Origin: Longicatena caecimuris
GTDB lineage: Bacteria; Bacillota_I; Bacilli_A; Erysipelotrichales; Erysipelotrichaceae
Length of the DNA: 64,000 nt
Direction: 5' to 3'
NCBI RefSeq assembly: GCF_004341945.1
Contig: NZ_SMBP01000009.1
Coordinates: 43,401-107,400 of the forward strand
Below, piece by piece: positions 17,631 through 25,807 of the stretch (position 1 is its first letter; every line of letters begins with the position of its first letter). A model generated the notes under the pieces. That model saw nothing but the letters and a program-made list of their open reading frames with translations. It did no database searches and was not told where the DNA came from. The position numbers and the translations under genes are program-made.

Positions 17631-18956
17631 TTACTTTTGAAACTGTGGTAAATAAGCTTTATGTGCTTCTAACAATTCATCGATGACCACATTGGCCAGT
17701 TCATCACTTGGACATAGAGGGTTCATATTTAATGCGGTCACTGCCAAATCACGGTTCCCTGTGACAGCAGCTTCAACGACCATGCGTTCAAACGACTTCA
17801 TCATTTGTACATAACCATTAATGGTACATTTTAATTCACCGGTTGCGATAGGTTTAGGACCATCCGCGGTTATCCGACAGGCTACTTCAACAGCACTGTC
17901 ATGAGGCAGATTGCTTATCGCTCCGTTGTTTCTTACATCTACGTACTGAATATCACCGGTATCATTATAAATAGACTGAATTAAGTTGCATGCGGCATCA
18001 GAATATCTAGCACCGCCACGTTGTTCCAGCTGTTTCGGTTTGACATCTAGTTCTTGATGGCTGTACAGGGCAAAGAGTTCTTTTTCAACCTGTGATACAA
18101 CTTCGCCACGCACCGTACCTTCTTTCCATTGTTCCAGCTCTTCGTCCAGCTGTTCCTTTGTAAAGAAATAGTAATTATGATAGGGACATGGTATGGCATG
18201 TAAACCGCGTATAAAGGAAGGAGAATATGGCAAAGAGATAAAGTTTTTCATTGCAAGCGTATCTTCAGCAGTCACATTTGCATACTTTTCCACGATAGTA
18301 TCCATGACAGAACTGCCATCGACAAAAACATCAGTCGCAAAGATAAAATGATTTACACCTTGTAACTCTAAGGTTACACGGTTTTCTTCAACACCGAGAA
18401 TCTTGGCAATGCCAGCAACCATATTCACAGGAACATTGCATAAGCCAATCACCTTTTTAAAATCAGTATAGCGCAGTATGGCTTCAGTGACCATACCGGC
18501 AGGATTGGTAAAGTTGATCATCCATGCATTTGGGCATAGTTTCTGCATATCTTTGACAATGTCAAGAATGACGGGAATCGTACGGAAAGCTTTAAACATA
18601 CCGCCGGCACCATTGGTTTCTTGACCAATCATACCATGCGATAATGGGATTCGCTCATCCTCCACGCGTGCAGGAAGACGACCGATACGCATCTGTGTTG
18701 TTACAAAGTCAGCATCCTTTAAGGCTTCTTGACGATCATAGCTGAGAATGACCTTCATAGGAAGATTGGCTTTTTTAACCATTCGCTGCGCAAGAGCACC
18801 GACGGTTTCCAGCTTTTCTCTGCCTTCTTCAATATCAACTAACCAAAGTTCGCGAACCGGTAGGGTATCATAACGTTTAATGAATCCCTCCACTAATTCT
18901 GGTGTATAACTGCTGCCGCCTCCGATTGTTACAATTTTAACTGTATCTTTCTTCAT
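17631..18956 (-). CDS. celF: GH4 6-phospho-beta-glucosidase (NAD+ and Mn2+ dependent)
   Basis: 441 residues. Family GH4 landmarks: NAD-binding IGGGSSYTPELVEGFI at the N-terminus, metal ligand Cys in GLCNVPVNM, metal ligand His in GVNHF, and the catalytic Tyr in RGGARYSDAA. LicH/CelF-type members hydrolyse 6-phospho-beta-glucosides such as cellobiose-6-phosphate through a redox elimination mechanism (EC 3.2.1.86). It is transcribed divergently from the cellobiose PTS operon, and two of the three TGG-N6-CCA operators lie just before its start, so it belongs to the same regulon. GAGGAGG precedes the ATG. Confidence 0.9.
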   Translation of the reverse strand: MKKDTVKIVTIGGGSSYTPELVEGFIKRYDTLPVRELWLVDIEEGREKLETVGALAQRMVKKANLPMKVILSYDRQEALKDADFVTTQMRIGRLPARVEDERIPLSHGMIGQETNGAGGMFKAFRTIPVILDIVKDMQKLCPNAWMINFTNPAGMVTEAILRYTDFKKVIGLCNVPVNMVAGIAKILGVEENRVTLELQGVNHFIFATDVFVDGSSVMDTIVEKYANVTAEDTLAMKNFISLPYSPSFIRGLHAIPCPYHNYYFFTKEQLDEELEQWKEGTVRGEVVSQVEKELFALYSHQELDVKPKQLEQRGGARYSDAACNLIQSIYNDTGDIQYVDVRNNGAISNLPHDSAVEVACRITADGPKPIATGELKCTINGYVQMMKSFERMVVEAAVTGNRDLAVTALNMNPLCPSDELANVVIDELLEAHKAYLPQFQK

Positions 18957-18980
18957 AAATGCCTCCTCATCGTTGTAAAG

Positions 18981-18992
18981 TGGACTATACCA
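18981..18992. promoter_or_regulatory. GntR operator copy 1
   Basis: TGGACTATACCA, 25 bases before the GH4 start codon. It shares the left context GTAAAG with copy 3. Confidence 0.65.
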
Positions 18993-19021
18993 TTTGAATG
19001 AATTGACCGTATAAACCCAAG

Positions 19022-19033
19022 TGGTCTATACCA
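19022..19033. promoter_or_regulatory. GntR operator copy 2
   Basis: TGGTCTATACCA, 41 bases from copy 1 (about four helical turns). On the leftward strand TATAGA within it could be a -10 box for GH4. Confidence 0.65.
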
Positions 19034-19191
19034 TAATAACATACCTGTGTAAGCGTGTCCATACGAATGTGAGGTTTTTCTTAACTTTCTTTCTTATTAT
19101 GTTATTAATTCAAATAAAATCCTTTCTTTATTGTATTTTATGCGCATATAGTCACAAATATGATAGCTCAAAACTTTTTTTAAAAAAAGAA

Positions 19192-19205
19192 AGAAAACGG
19201 TTGCA
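19192..19205 (+). promoter_or_regulatory. Possible cre (catabolite control) site
   Basis: AGAAAACGGTTGCA matches the cre consensus TGWNANCGNTNWCA at 12 of 14 positions and overlaps the -35 box of the PTS operon. Confidence 0.45.
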
Positions 19206-19228
19206 TAAATTTTTAAACGTGTTATCAT
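19201..19228 (+). promoter_or_regulatory. Promoter of the cellobiose-type PTS operon
   Basis: -35 TTGCAT (19201-19206), 16-base spacer, -10 TATCAT (19223-19228). GntR operator copy 3 begins 12 bases after the -10 box. Confidence 0.6.
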
Positions 19229-19240
19229 AAGTGTGTAAAG

Positions 19241-19252
19241 TGGTATATACCA
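19241..19252. promoter_or_regulatory. GntR operator copy 3
   Basis: TGGTATATACCA, a perfect palindrome at about +6 to +17 of the PTS operon transcript, where bound repressor would block elongation. Confidence 0.7.
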
Positions 19253-19272
19253 AGTGGAAAGGAGGAATTCAC

Positions 19273-19575
19273 ATGATTAAAATTCTGCTTGTTTGTTCTG
19301 CCGGAATGTCAACCAGCTTGATGGTAAACAAAATGAAAGATGCTGCCGCACAAAGAGGTATCGAAGCTGAAATTTGGGCAGTAGGTGATGCAGAAGCAGC
19401 AAATAATATTGGCAACGCTGATATTATGATGTTGGGACCTCAGGTTAGATTCCTGGAGTCAAAAATGAAGGGTATTGCCGGAGAGAAACCGGTAACTGTT
19501 ATCGACATGCAGGCGTATGCGATGATGAACGGTGCGAAAGTATTAGATCAAGCACTGAAACTGCTGGGGAAATAA
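19273..19575 (+). CDS. celA: PTS lactose/cellobiose-type EIIB
   Basis: 100 residues from the ATG at 19273, placed after AAAGGAGGAATT. The N-terminus MIKILLVCSAGMSTSLMV contains the phosphorylated Cys8 of the Lac-family EIIB fold (P-loop CSAGMSTS). It receives phosphate from EIIA and passes it to the incoming disaccharide. First gene of the operon, followed by EIIC. Confidence 0.93.
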   Translation: MIKILLVCSAGMSTSLMVNKMKDAAAQRGIEAEIWAVGDAEAANNIGNADIMMLGPQVRFLESKMKGIAGEKPVTVIDMQAYAMMNGAKVLDQALKLLGK

Positions 19576-19646
19576 CACAATTACCAGCTTAAATTTAACT
19601 CAAACTCAAAACGCAAAAACTCAATTAGTGAAAGGAAAGAAAAATT

Positions 19647-21071
19647 ATGAATGCTTTTATGGATTGGATGGAAAAGCACTTTATGCCAATTGCTGCTAAA
19701 ATCGGCAGTCAAAGACATTTAGTTGCTGTCCGTGATGGATTCATTTCCATCATGCCGGTTACCATGGTAGGTAGTTTGGCAGTATTGCTAAACGTATTCC
19801 TGCGCGATTTACCAAATACATGGTGGGGTGAAGGCAATGAATTTGTTGCTAATGTGCAGCAAATCATCAATGTAAACGGAAACGTTTACTTTGGCTCTAT
19901 AGTTATTTTAGGTTTGTGTTTCACATTCTCATTAGGATATCATCTGGCAAAATCTTATGATGTCAACCCAATCGCCGGTGGCGTTGTTGCATTTGCTGCC
20001 GTTGTTACTTGTATGGGACAAAGTGCTATCTTTGATTATGAATTACCAGGTGTTGCAACTTCTGCACTGGATGCTTTAAAGGGTGCCGGTTTAGATGTTG
20101 CCTTAAATGATGCCGGAAAAGCCGTTGTTTTACATGGTGCCAGCGGTTGGGGCTATTTAGGTTCCAGTTATACAGGTGCTAGTGGATTGTTTACTTGTCT
20201 GATTGTTGGTATCTTATCTAGCATGATCTATATTAAATTAATGATTAAGAAAATTACGATCAAGCTTCCTGATTCTGTACCTCCAGCAGTAAGTAACGCA
20301 TTTGCTGCTATCATTCCTGGTGTCATTGCTATTTACGTATTTGGTATCGTAACACAAATTTGTGTTGCTTGCACTGGCTCTTATCCAAACGACTTGATCG
20401 TTGAATATATTCAGAAACCTTTGCTTGGCTTATCGCAGGGATTCTTCAGTGTTATCCTGATTGTCTTCTTGGTACAGCTGTTCTGGTTCTTTGGTTTGCA
20501 TGGTTCCAATGTTATGGCACCAGTTATCGAGGGTGTGTATACACCTGCGTTGCTGGAAAACTTGGATTTCTTCAATAAACATCATACAACTGTCGGTATG
20601 CCTTACGATTGGACACGTGGCTCCTTTGATGCTTATGCACAAATGGGTGGTTCCGGGGTAACCTTAGGTTTACTGATTGCCATCCTGATTTTCTCTAAAC
20701 GAGATGATTCTAAGGCCGTTGCAAAATTAGCAGCTCCTATGGGTATCTTCAATATCAATGAACCTGTTATCTTCGGTATGCCAATTGTATTGAATCCGAT
20801 TTATATCATTCCTTGGCTGATCGTTCCACCTATATGTGCAGCTATCGCTTTAGGCTTTACAATGGCTGGCATTATTCCTCCTGTATTTGTTCAGGTACCT
20901 TGGGTTATGCCTGTTGGTATCTACGCATTTATGGGAACTGGCGGTAACATTCTTGCTGCATTGGTTTCAATCTTATGTTTGGGCGTTTCCTTTGTATTAT
21001 GGACACCATTCGTTATGTTGGCAAACCGTATGCAAGCAAAAGAAAACGAAGGTCAGTTTGACACAGAATAA
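19647..21071 (+). CDS. celB: PTS lactose/cellobiose-type EIIC permease
   Basis: 474 residues, about ten membrane segments, with the Lac-family EIIC sequence AVRDGFISIMPVTMVGSLAV near the N-terminus and the substrate-site region FFGLHGSNVMAPVIEGVYTP and GIFNINEPVIFGMPIVLNP. It translocates and phosphorylates a beta-linked disaccharide or chitobiose-type sugar. An intrinsic terminator lies between this gene and the EIIA gene. Confidence 0.92.
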   Translation: MNAFMDWMEKHFMPIAAKIGSQRHLVAVRDGFISIMPVTMVGSLAVLLNVFLRDLPNTWWGEGNEFVANVQQIINVNGNVYFGSIVILGLCFTFSLGYHLAKSYDVNPIAGGVVAFAAVVTCMGQSAIFDYELPGVATSALDALKGAGLDVALNDAGKAVVLHGASGWGYLGSSYTGASGLFTCLIVGILSSMIYIKLMIKKITIKLPDSVPPAVSNAFAAIIPGVIAIYVFGIVTQICVACTGSYPNDLIVEYIQKPLLGLSQGFFSVILIVFLVQLFWFFGLHGSNVMAPVIEGVYTPALLENLDFFNKHHTTVGMPYDWTRGSFDAYAQMGGSGVTLGLLIAILIFSKRDDSKAVAKLAAPMGIFNINEPVIFGMPIVLNPIYIIPWLIVPPICAAIALGFTMAGIIPPVFVQVPWVMPVGIYAFMGTGGNILAALVSILCLGVSFVLWTPFVMLANRMQAKENEGQFDTE

Positions 21072-21082
21072 GCAGTACACTT

Positions 21083-21115
21083 GCAGGGAGGGGAAAATCC
21101 CTTCTCTGCTTTTTT
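21083..21115 (+). terminator. Intra-operon terminator between EIIC and EIIA
   Basis: Eleven-bp stem GCAGGGAGGGG / CCCTTCTCTGC with two G-U pairs, loop AAAAT, then six T, lying directly before the ribosome site of celC. It should end part of the transcripts and lower expression of the downstream genes. Confidence 0.75.
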
Positions 21116-21134
21116 AAAAAAGGAGAATATAACC

Positions 21135-21449
21135 ATGGAAGGTATTGAACTAATTTGTTTCCAGATCATTTCTGCAGTAGGTATGGCAAGAGGAAGCTAC
21201 ATTGAAGCAATTGATCTGGCAGAACAGGGTAAATTCGACGAAGCTGAAGCAAAAATTAAAGAAGGCGATGAATTCTTCACCGGTGGACACAGTGCACATG
21301 CACAGCTGATTCAAAAAGAAGCAAACGGTGAAAACACAGAAGTTGTATTACTGCTGGTTCATGCAGAGGATCAATTGATGTCTGCTGAATCATTTAAGAT
21401 TCTGGCAGAAAAATTTATCGCATTAAATAAAAAAATTGAAAACAAATAA
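21135..21449 (+). CDS. celC: PTS lactose/cellobiose-type EIIA
   Basis: 104 residues from the ATG at 21135 (AAGGAGAATATAACC upstream). All-helical Lac-family EIIA: AVGMARGSYIEAI in helix 1, GHSAHAQLI, and VHAEDQLM carrying the phosphorylation site His76 and the metal-binding Asp79 of the trimer. Donates phosphate to CelA. Confidence 0.92.
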   Translation: MEGIELICFQIISAVGMARGSYIEAIDLAEQGKFDEAEAKIKEGDEFFTGGHSAHAQLIQKEANGENTEVVLLLVHAEDQLMSAESFKILAEKFIALNKKIENK

Positions 21450-21491
21450 GGAAACTTATCAACATAAATGATGAAGAAAGAGGTAATACGT

Positions 21492-21674
21492 ATGGAAAAG
21501 TGGGCATCTTGGCAGGTCTTTATGATCGGTATCGGATTATTATTTATTATGTTTTCACAACAAATGGCAAATCCATTTCCAATGATCATTGGAGGATTGT
21601 CGATTGTTTTGTTAGGTGTCATCATTCTGAAAAAGTCTGCCCAAAAGGAAAGGAGGAAGAATGGGAAATGGTAG
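21492..21674 (+). CDS. Small membrane protein inside the PTS operon
   Basis: 60 residues from the ATG at 21492, preceded by AAAGAGGTAATA. Two adjacent hydrophobic segments (FMIGIGLLFIMFSQQ and MIIGGLSIVLLGVIIL) and a basic C-terminus KKSAQKERRKNGKW. The stop codon overlaps the GH1 start by seven bases, indicating coupling. I do not recognise a family; its fixed place between EIIA and the hydrolase argues for a real gene, possibly a membrane accessory of the PTS. Confidence 0.65.
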   Translation: MEKWASWQVFMIGIGLLFIMFSQQMANPFPMIIGGLSIVLLGVIILKKSAQKERRKNGKW

Positions 21675-23047
21675 AATTTCCAAAATCATTCTTCTTCGGA
21701 AGCGCAACCAGCGCTACACAATGCGAAGGTGCTCATACTGCGTATGATAAAGGAGCAGATATCTGGGATCTTTGGTATGAACAAGAACCATTTAAATTTC
21801 ATGATGAAATTGGTCCAGGCACAACTTCCACTTTTTATGAACACTATCAAAGTGATATCCAGCTTTTAAAAGCAACCGGACACAATTCTTTTCGGACATC
21901 TATCAGCTGGTCGCGCTTGTTCCCAAAAGGATATGGTGAAATCAATGAAGATGCTGTTCGCTTTTATAAAGATGTATTTCAAGAATTAAAGGCGAATGGC
22001 ATTGAGCCTTTTGTGAATTTATATCACTTTGATATGCCAGCAGCTTTGCAGGAAATCGGCGGTTGGGAAAATCGACAGGTAGTTGCATATTATCAAGCAT
22101 ATGCAAAAACTTGTTTTACCTTATTCCATGAAGAGGTAAAACATTGGTTTACCTTTAATGAACCTATTGTCCATGTGGAATGTGGTTATTTAAGTTGTTA
22201 TCACTATCCATGTAAGGTAGATCCCAAAGCGGCAGTTCAAGTAGCATACCACACAGCACTTGCCAGTGCCCTAGCCATTCGGGAATATCACAAGATTGAT
22301 AAGGAAGGCAAGATCGGTATCGTGTTAAATTTGACTCCGGCATATCCTCGAAGTGATCATCCGGCAGATGTAAAAGCGGCTACAATCGCCGAATTGTTTG
22401 CGAATAAGAGTTTTCTGGATCCTTCTGTTAAGGGTGAATATGATCCCATGTTAGTTGAAATTATTCGGAAACATGACTTAATGCCAACATATACACAAGA
22501 AGATTTGCAAGTGATTAAAGAAAATCGTGTTGACTTCTTAGGGGTTAATTATTATCAGCCGGTGCGGGTTTGTGCAAAAGCCAATATGCCTAATCCGGAT
22601 GCTCCTTTTACACCAGAATATTACTTTGATCGTTATGAAATGCCGGGAAGAAAGATGAATCCTTATCGTGGATGGGAAATTTATCCAAAGGGGATCTATG
22701 ATATTGCGATGAATATTCGTGATAACTATGGCAACATTGAATGGATGATTACGGAAAATGGTATGGGTGTGGAAAATGAAGAACGCTTCCGTAAAGATGG
22801 AAGAATTGAAGATGACTATCGTATAGCATTCTTTAAAGACCATTTAACATGGTTGGCAAAAGGCATAAAAGAAGGCAGTCATTGTATCGGTTACCATGTC
22901 TGGACCTTTATTGATTGTTGGAGCTGGCTGAATGCCTATAAGAATCGTTATGGTTTGGTAGAACTAAACCTTGCAACACAAGAAAGAATCATTAAAAAAA
23001 GTGGTCGCTGGTTTAAAGAACTGGCAGAACACCATGGCTTTGAATAG
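21668..23047 (+). CDS. GH1 6-phospho-beta-glucosidase
   Basis: 459 residues from the ATG at 21668 (AGGAGG upstream), beginning MVEFPKSFFFGSATSATQ, the usual GH1 N-terminus. Acid/base Glu165 in FTFNEP and nucleophile Glu363 in ITENG are both present. The phosphate-recognition region reads WSWLNAYKNRYGLVE rather than the common S..GEMKKRYG form. Being in a PTS operon, it is expected to split the phosphorylated disaccharide into glucose-6-phosphate plus sugar. It would duplicate the reaction of the divergent GH4 enzyme or take a different linkage. Confidence 0.88.
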   Translation: MVEFPKSFFFGSATSATQCEGAHTAYDKGADIWDLWYEQEPFKFHDEIGPGTTSTFYEHYQSDIQLLKATGHNSFRTSISWSRLFPKGYGEINEDAVRFYKDVFQELKANGIEPFVNLYHFDMPAALQEIGGWENRQVVAYYQAYAKTCFTLFHEEVKHWFTFNEPIVHVECGYLSCYHYPCKVDPKAAVQVAYHTALASALAIREYHKIDKEGKIGIVLNLTPAYPRSDHPADVKAATIAELFANKSFLDPSVKGEYDPMLVEIIRKHDLMPTYTQEDLQVIKENRVDFLGVNYYQPVRVCAKANMPNPDAPFTPEYYFDRYEMPGRKMNPYRGWEIYPKGIYDIAMNIRDNYGNIEWMITENGMGVENEERFRKDGRIEDDYRIAFFKDHLTWLAKGIKEGSHCIGYHVWTFIDCWSWLNAYKNRYGLVELNLATQERIIKKSGRWFKELAEHHGFE

Positions 23048-23114
23048 ATTTATAATACAAGAGAGATTTATGTATAATACCTTTATAAATAAGCGTTTTT
23101 AAGGAGTGAGCAAG

Positions 23115-23594
23115 ATGATACAGGTACAGGAATTGTTATATATTGATGCAGCTGATTTCTTCAAGCACATCGCTGAATCTGTTGCGTACGATATTTCTGA
23201 AGCAACTGGGAAAAAGGTACGTGTCAAACAGCTTCATAAAGGGTTTTCTTATAAGAAAACGATGAAGAATAAAGTAGGACGCAAAGGGGAAGTGGATATC
23301 AATATCACAGAATGGGATCCACCGCATATTTACAAAGCCGAGTTTTCCTCTTATGGAGGGGTGAACACGTTAAGCTATGAGATTGAAGATTTAGCAGACG
23401 GTCGTATCGGCGTAACCTATAGCGAAGATTTTAAAGGAAGAAACAGAAGCAGTGACTGGAACTTCAAGCTTATGAACTTGTTTTATAAAGGTAGAGCAAA
23501 AAAACGTGCAACACGACTGTTAAGAGCCGTTGAAAAATATGCACAAGAAGAAAAAGCAAAAGAAAATAAAATAGAAGATAACCAAGAAGCATAG
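23115..23594 (+). CDS. DUF3284 protein of the PTS operon
   Basis: 159 residues from the ATG at 23115, correctly spaced from AAGGAG; a GTG at 23106 would overlap that site. DUF3284 pattern: VQELLYIDAADFF at the N-terminus, KGFSYKKTM, YKAEFSSYGG and a basic C-terminal helix. The domain resembles START/SRPBCC-like small folds and is often found in cellobiose-type PTS operons, but its role is unknown. Confidence 0.82.
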   Translation: MIQVQELLYIDAADFFKHIAESVAYDISEATGKKVRVKQLHKGFSYKKTMKNKVGRKGEVDINITEWDPPHIYKAEFSSYGGVNTLSYEIEDLADGRIGVTYSEDFKGRNRSSDWNFKLMNLFYKGRAKKRATRLLRAVEKYAQEEKAKENKIEDNQEA

Positions 23595-23619
23595 GCTGTC
23601 AACTCAAAGGAGGCTAATC

Positions 23620-24705
23620 ATGGCTAGATTAGGAATCTGTCTGTATCCGGAGCATTCCACTTTGGAAAAGGACAAAGAGTATATCACACTGGCGGCAAAA
23701 TATGGTTTCAAAAGGATCTTTACATGTTTATTAAGTGTGGAAAAAAGCAGGGAAGAAATCGTCAAAGAATTTCGCGAACTGATGGACCATGCACACACTT
23801 ATGGCATGGAAGTTATCTTGGATGTCGCGCCTTTCGTCTTTGAACGTTTAGGCGTATCCTATGATGATCTTTCTTTCTTTAAAGAAATGCATGCAGATGG
23901 CATTCGTCTGGATGAGGGATTCGATTCTTTGAAGGAAGCACAAATGACCTATAATCCAGAACATTTGAAAATTGAAATCAATGCCAGTTTAGGTACAAAA
24001 TATTTAGATAACATCATGAGTCATTATCCCAATTTGGATACGATCATCACCTGTCATAACTTTTATCCACAGCGTTACAGTGGATTGAGTTATGCACACT
24101 TTGCAAAATGCAGTAGCGATATTAAGGCGCAAAATATTAAGGTGGCTGCTTTTATTTCTTCACAACAGCCCAATACCTTTGGACCTTGGCCGGTCAATGA
24201 AGGCTTATGTACCTTAGAAATGCATCGTGATTTACCGGTTGATGTTGCCGCAAGACATTTATTTGCGACACGTTTGGTAGATGATGTTATCATTGCCAAC
24301 TGCTTCGCCAGTGAAGAAGAATTGGCTATATTATCCAAGATTGATCCGGGTAAATTAACCTTTAAGATTGATTTTGAGGCGGATTTACATCCTACAGAAG
24401 AGAAAATCTTATATGAACATCCACACTTTGTCAGAGGTGATATGAGTGAATACATGGCACGAAGTACCATGCCTCGGGTAACCTTTGCGAAAGAAAGTGT
24501 GCCACCAAAGAATACAAGAGATTTGAAACGTGGCGATGTTGTCATTATCAATGATAAGTATGCACGTTACAAAGGGGAATTGCACATTGTCTTGAAAGAT
24601 ATGCCAAATGATGGAAGGAAAAATGTTATTGGACATATTCCAGCCAACGAAACCATGTTATTGGATTATATTAAACCATGGCTGACTTTTGGCTTTATGA
24701 AATAA
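23620..24705 (+). CDS. DUF871 / MupG-like TIM-barrel glycosidase
   Basis: 361 residues: N-terminal TIM barrel (MARLGICLYPEHSTLEKD, DVAPFVFERLG, ADGIRLDEGFD, NASLGTKYL, CHNFYPQRYSGLS) and a C-terminal ~115-residue beta domain (GDVVIINDKYARYKG). These are the features of DUF871, whose characterised member MupG is a cytoplasmic 6-phospho-N-acetylmuramidase. GGAGG precedes the ATG. In this operon it follows a Lac-type PTS and GH1, so the imported sugar may be a MurNAc- or other 6-phospho-disaccharide; the substrate is open. Confidence 0.82.
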   Translation: MARLGICLYPEHSTLEKDKEYITLAAKYGFKRIFTCLLSVEKSREEIVKEFRELMDHAHTYGMEVILDVAPFVFERLGVSYDDLSFFKEMHADGIRLDEGFDSLKEAQMTYNPEHLKIEINASLGTKYLDNIMSHYPNLDTIITCHNFYPQRYSGLSYAHFAKCSSDIKAQNIKVAAFISSQQPNTFGPWPVNEGLCTLEMHRDLPVDVAARHLFATRLVDDVIIANCFASEEELAILSKIDPGKLTFKIDFEADLHPTEEKILYEHPHFVRGDMSEYMARSTMPRVTFAKESVPPKNTRDLKRGDVVIINDKYARYKGELHIVLKDMPNDGRKNVIGHIPANETMLLDYIKPWLTFGFMK

Positions 24706-24739
24706 GATAAACGCTTCATCGGAAAGGGAGGTGAATGAC

Positions 24740-25405
24740 TTGGCTACCCCACGTTACCTCGAAATTAAGCAACAGCTATTAGATGAGATCAATGGGAAAC
24801 CAGTGAATTCACCGATAGCATCTGAGCGCGAACTGGCAATTCGGTTTGACGCCAGTCGTATGACCGTCCGCAATGCTGTAAATGAGCTTGTGGAAGAAGG
24901 TGTGTTATATCGCGACAAGAATAAGGGTACGTTTGTTGCTGACCGTAAACTGATTAAGAAAAATCTGACTTCAGAATTATTACAGGAACATGATGCCATG
25001 GATTTCAGCGTTATTTATTTTTCTGTAAAAAAGGCCGAAGAAATGGCGCCTTACCTAGAAATAAAAGAAACGGATTATATGTTGAGAGTAGTACGCGTCA
25101 ATAAGATTAATCATCGTCCATTGAGTGTAGAAGAGGTATATTTCATCCGAAGTTTGGTGAGCGACGATGAAATTAACCATTTAAAAGAGCTGCTGAATCT
25201 GAACAGTTATATTGAACAGGGGACGGTAACCCAAAGATTTCATCCAATGATCGTGCCTGCACAATATGCCAATCAGTTAAAAATAAAGATTACAACACCA
25301 ATCATTATGGCAGAAAGTACGATTCGCAGTAAAAATGGTAAACCTCTGGTTTACATAAAAACGTTTTATAACCCTTTCGAAAAAACAATCGAAATTACTT
25401 CATAA
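24740..25405 (+). CDS. GntR-family (HutC/UTRA) regulator of the beta-glycoside operon
   Basis: 221 residues. The best start is TTG at 24740, seven bases after GGGAGGT; the in-frame GTG at 24731 lies inside that site. N-terminal winged helix (YLEIKQQLLDEINGKP, SERELAIRFDASRMTVRNAV, EEGVLYRDKNKGTFV) and a C-terminal UTRA ligand domain (MLRVVRVNKINHRPLSVEEVYF). As the last gene of the PTS operon it is autoregulated and the likely binder of the three TGG-N6-CCA sites at 18981-19252. The effector is probably the 6-phospho-sugar. Confidence 0.88.
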   Translation: MATPRYLEIKQQLLDEINGKPVNSPIASERELAIRFDASRMTVRNAVNELVEEGVLYRDKNKGTFVADRKLIKKNLTSELLQEHDAMDFSVIYFSVKKAEEMAPYLEIKETDYMLRVVRVNKINHRPLSVEEVYFIRSLVSDDEINHLKELLNLNSYIEQGTVTQRFHPMIVPAQYANQLKIKITTPIIMAESTIRSKNGKPLVYIKTFYNPFEKTIEITS

Positions 25406-25428
25406 TACCTGTTCTGCAGGTATTTTTT
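25404..25428 (+). terminator. Terminator of the cellobiose-type PTS operon
   Basis: AATACCTG-TTCTG-CAGGTATT followed by a T-run; the stem overlaps the gntR stop codon. Confidence 0.9.
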
Positions 25429-25807
25429 CTATAAAAAAGATTAAAAATCTGATCATCTGCATAAACACAGGGACTTTAAGCAATATGAATGAAAAGGCAA
25501 AAGAGATTTACCACTAATTTACTAGATTGAAAGAACCTTGATACGACAAAGAAAATAGCATTTCATACAAGATATGAGATGTCTTTTCGTTGCTGTAACA
25601 CAGCATAACTTGTCCTTTTTCTGCTTGATTATCTATCATTTTTTAGAGAATGCATTGTCAAGAGCTTGTTGCGTAAGCAATGCTTGCACTCTTGAAAAAA
25701 CATGGGATAAAAAAATATATATAACATATAGCAGAAAACGGATGACGGTCTATATTGCAAATGTTATAATATTGTCAATTACCTTATTTATACGGGAGAA
25801 GAATATT
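25429..25807. other. Intergenic region, start of AT-rich island
   Basis: About 380 bases with no recognised signal apart from weak promoter-like TATAAT words. An open frame runs through part of it into the next gene, but lacks a ribosome site before 25808. Confidence 0.5.

Larger units (their letters stand above)
18957..19272. other. Divergent control region of the beta-glycoside regulon
   Basis: 316 bases between GH4 and celA, holding three operators, one promoter and a possible cre. The middle (19040-19190) is AT-rich and contains no further recognised signal; a 69-codon open frame there lacks a ribosome site. Confidence 0.6.

Noticed and set aside
19021..19230. 69-codon frame in the divergent control region
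   Set aside because: Begins in a GntR operator, lacks a ribosome site and overlaps promoter elements.
23048..23100. Internal promoter before the DUF3284 gene
   Set aside because: TATAAT words are present but no acceptable -35 at the right distance.
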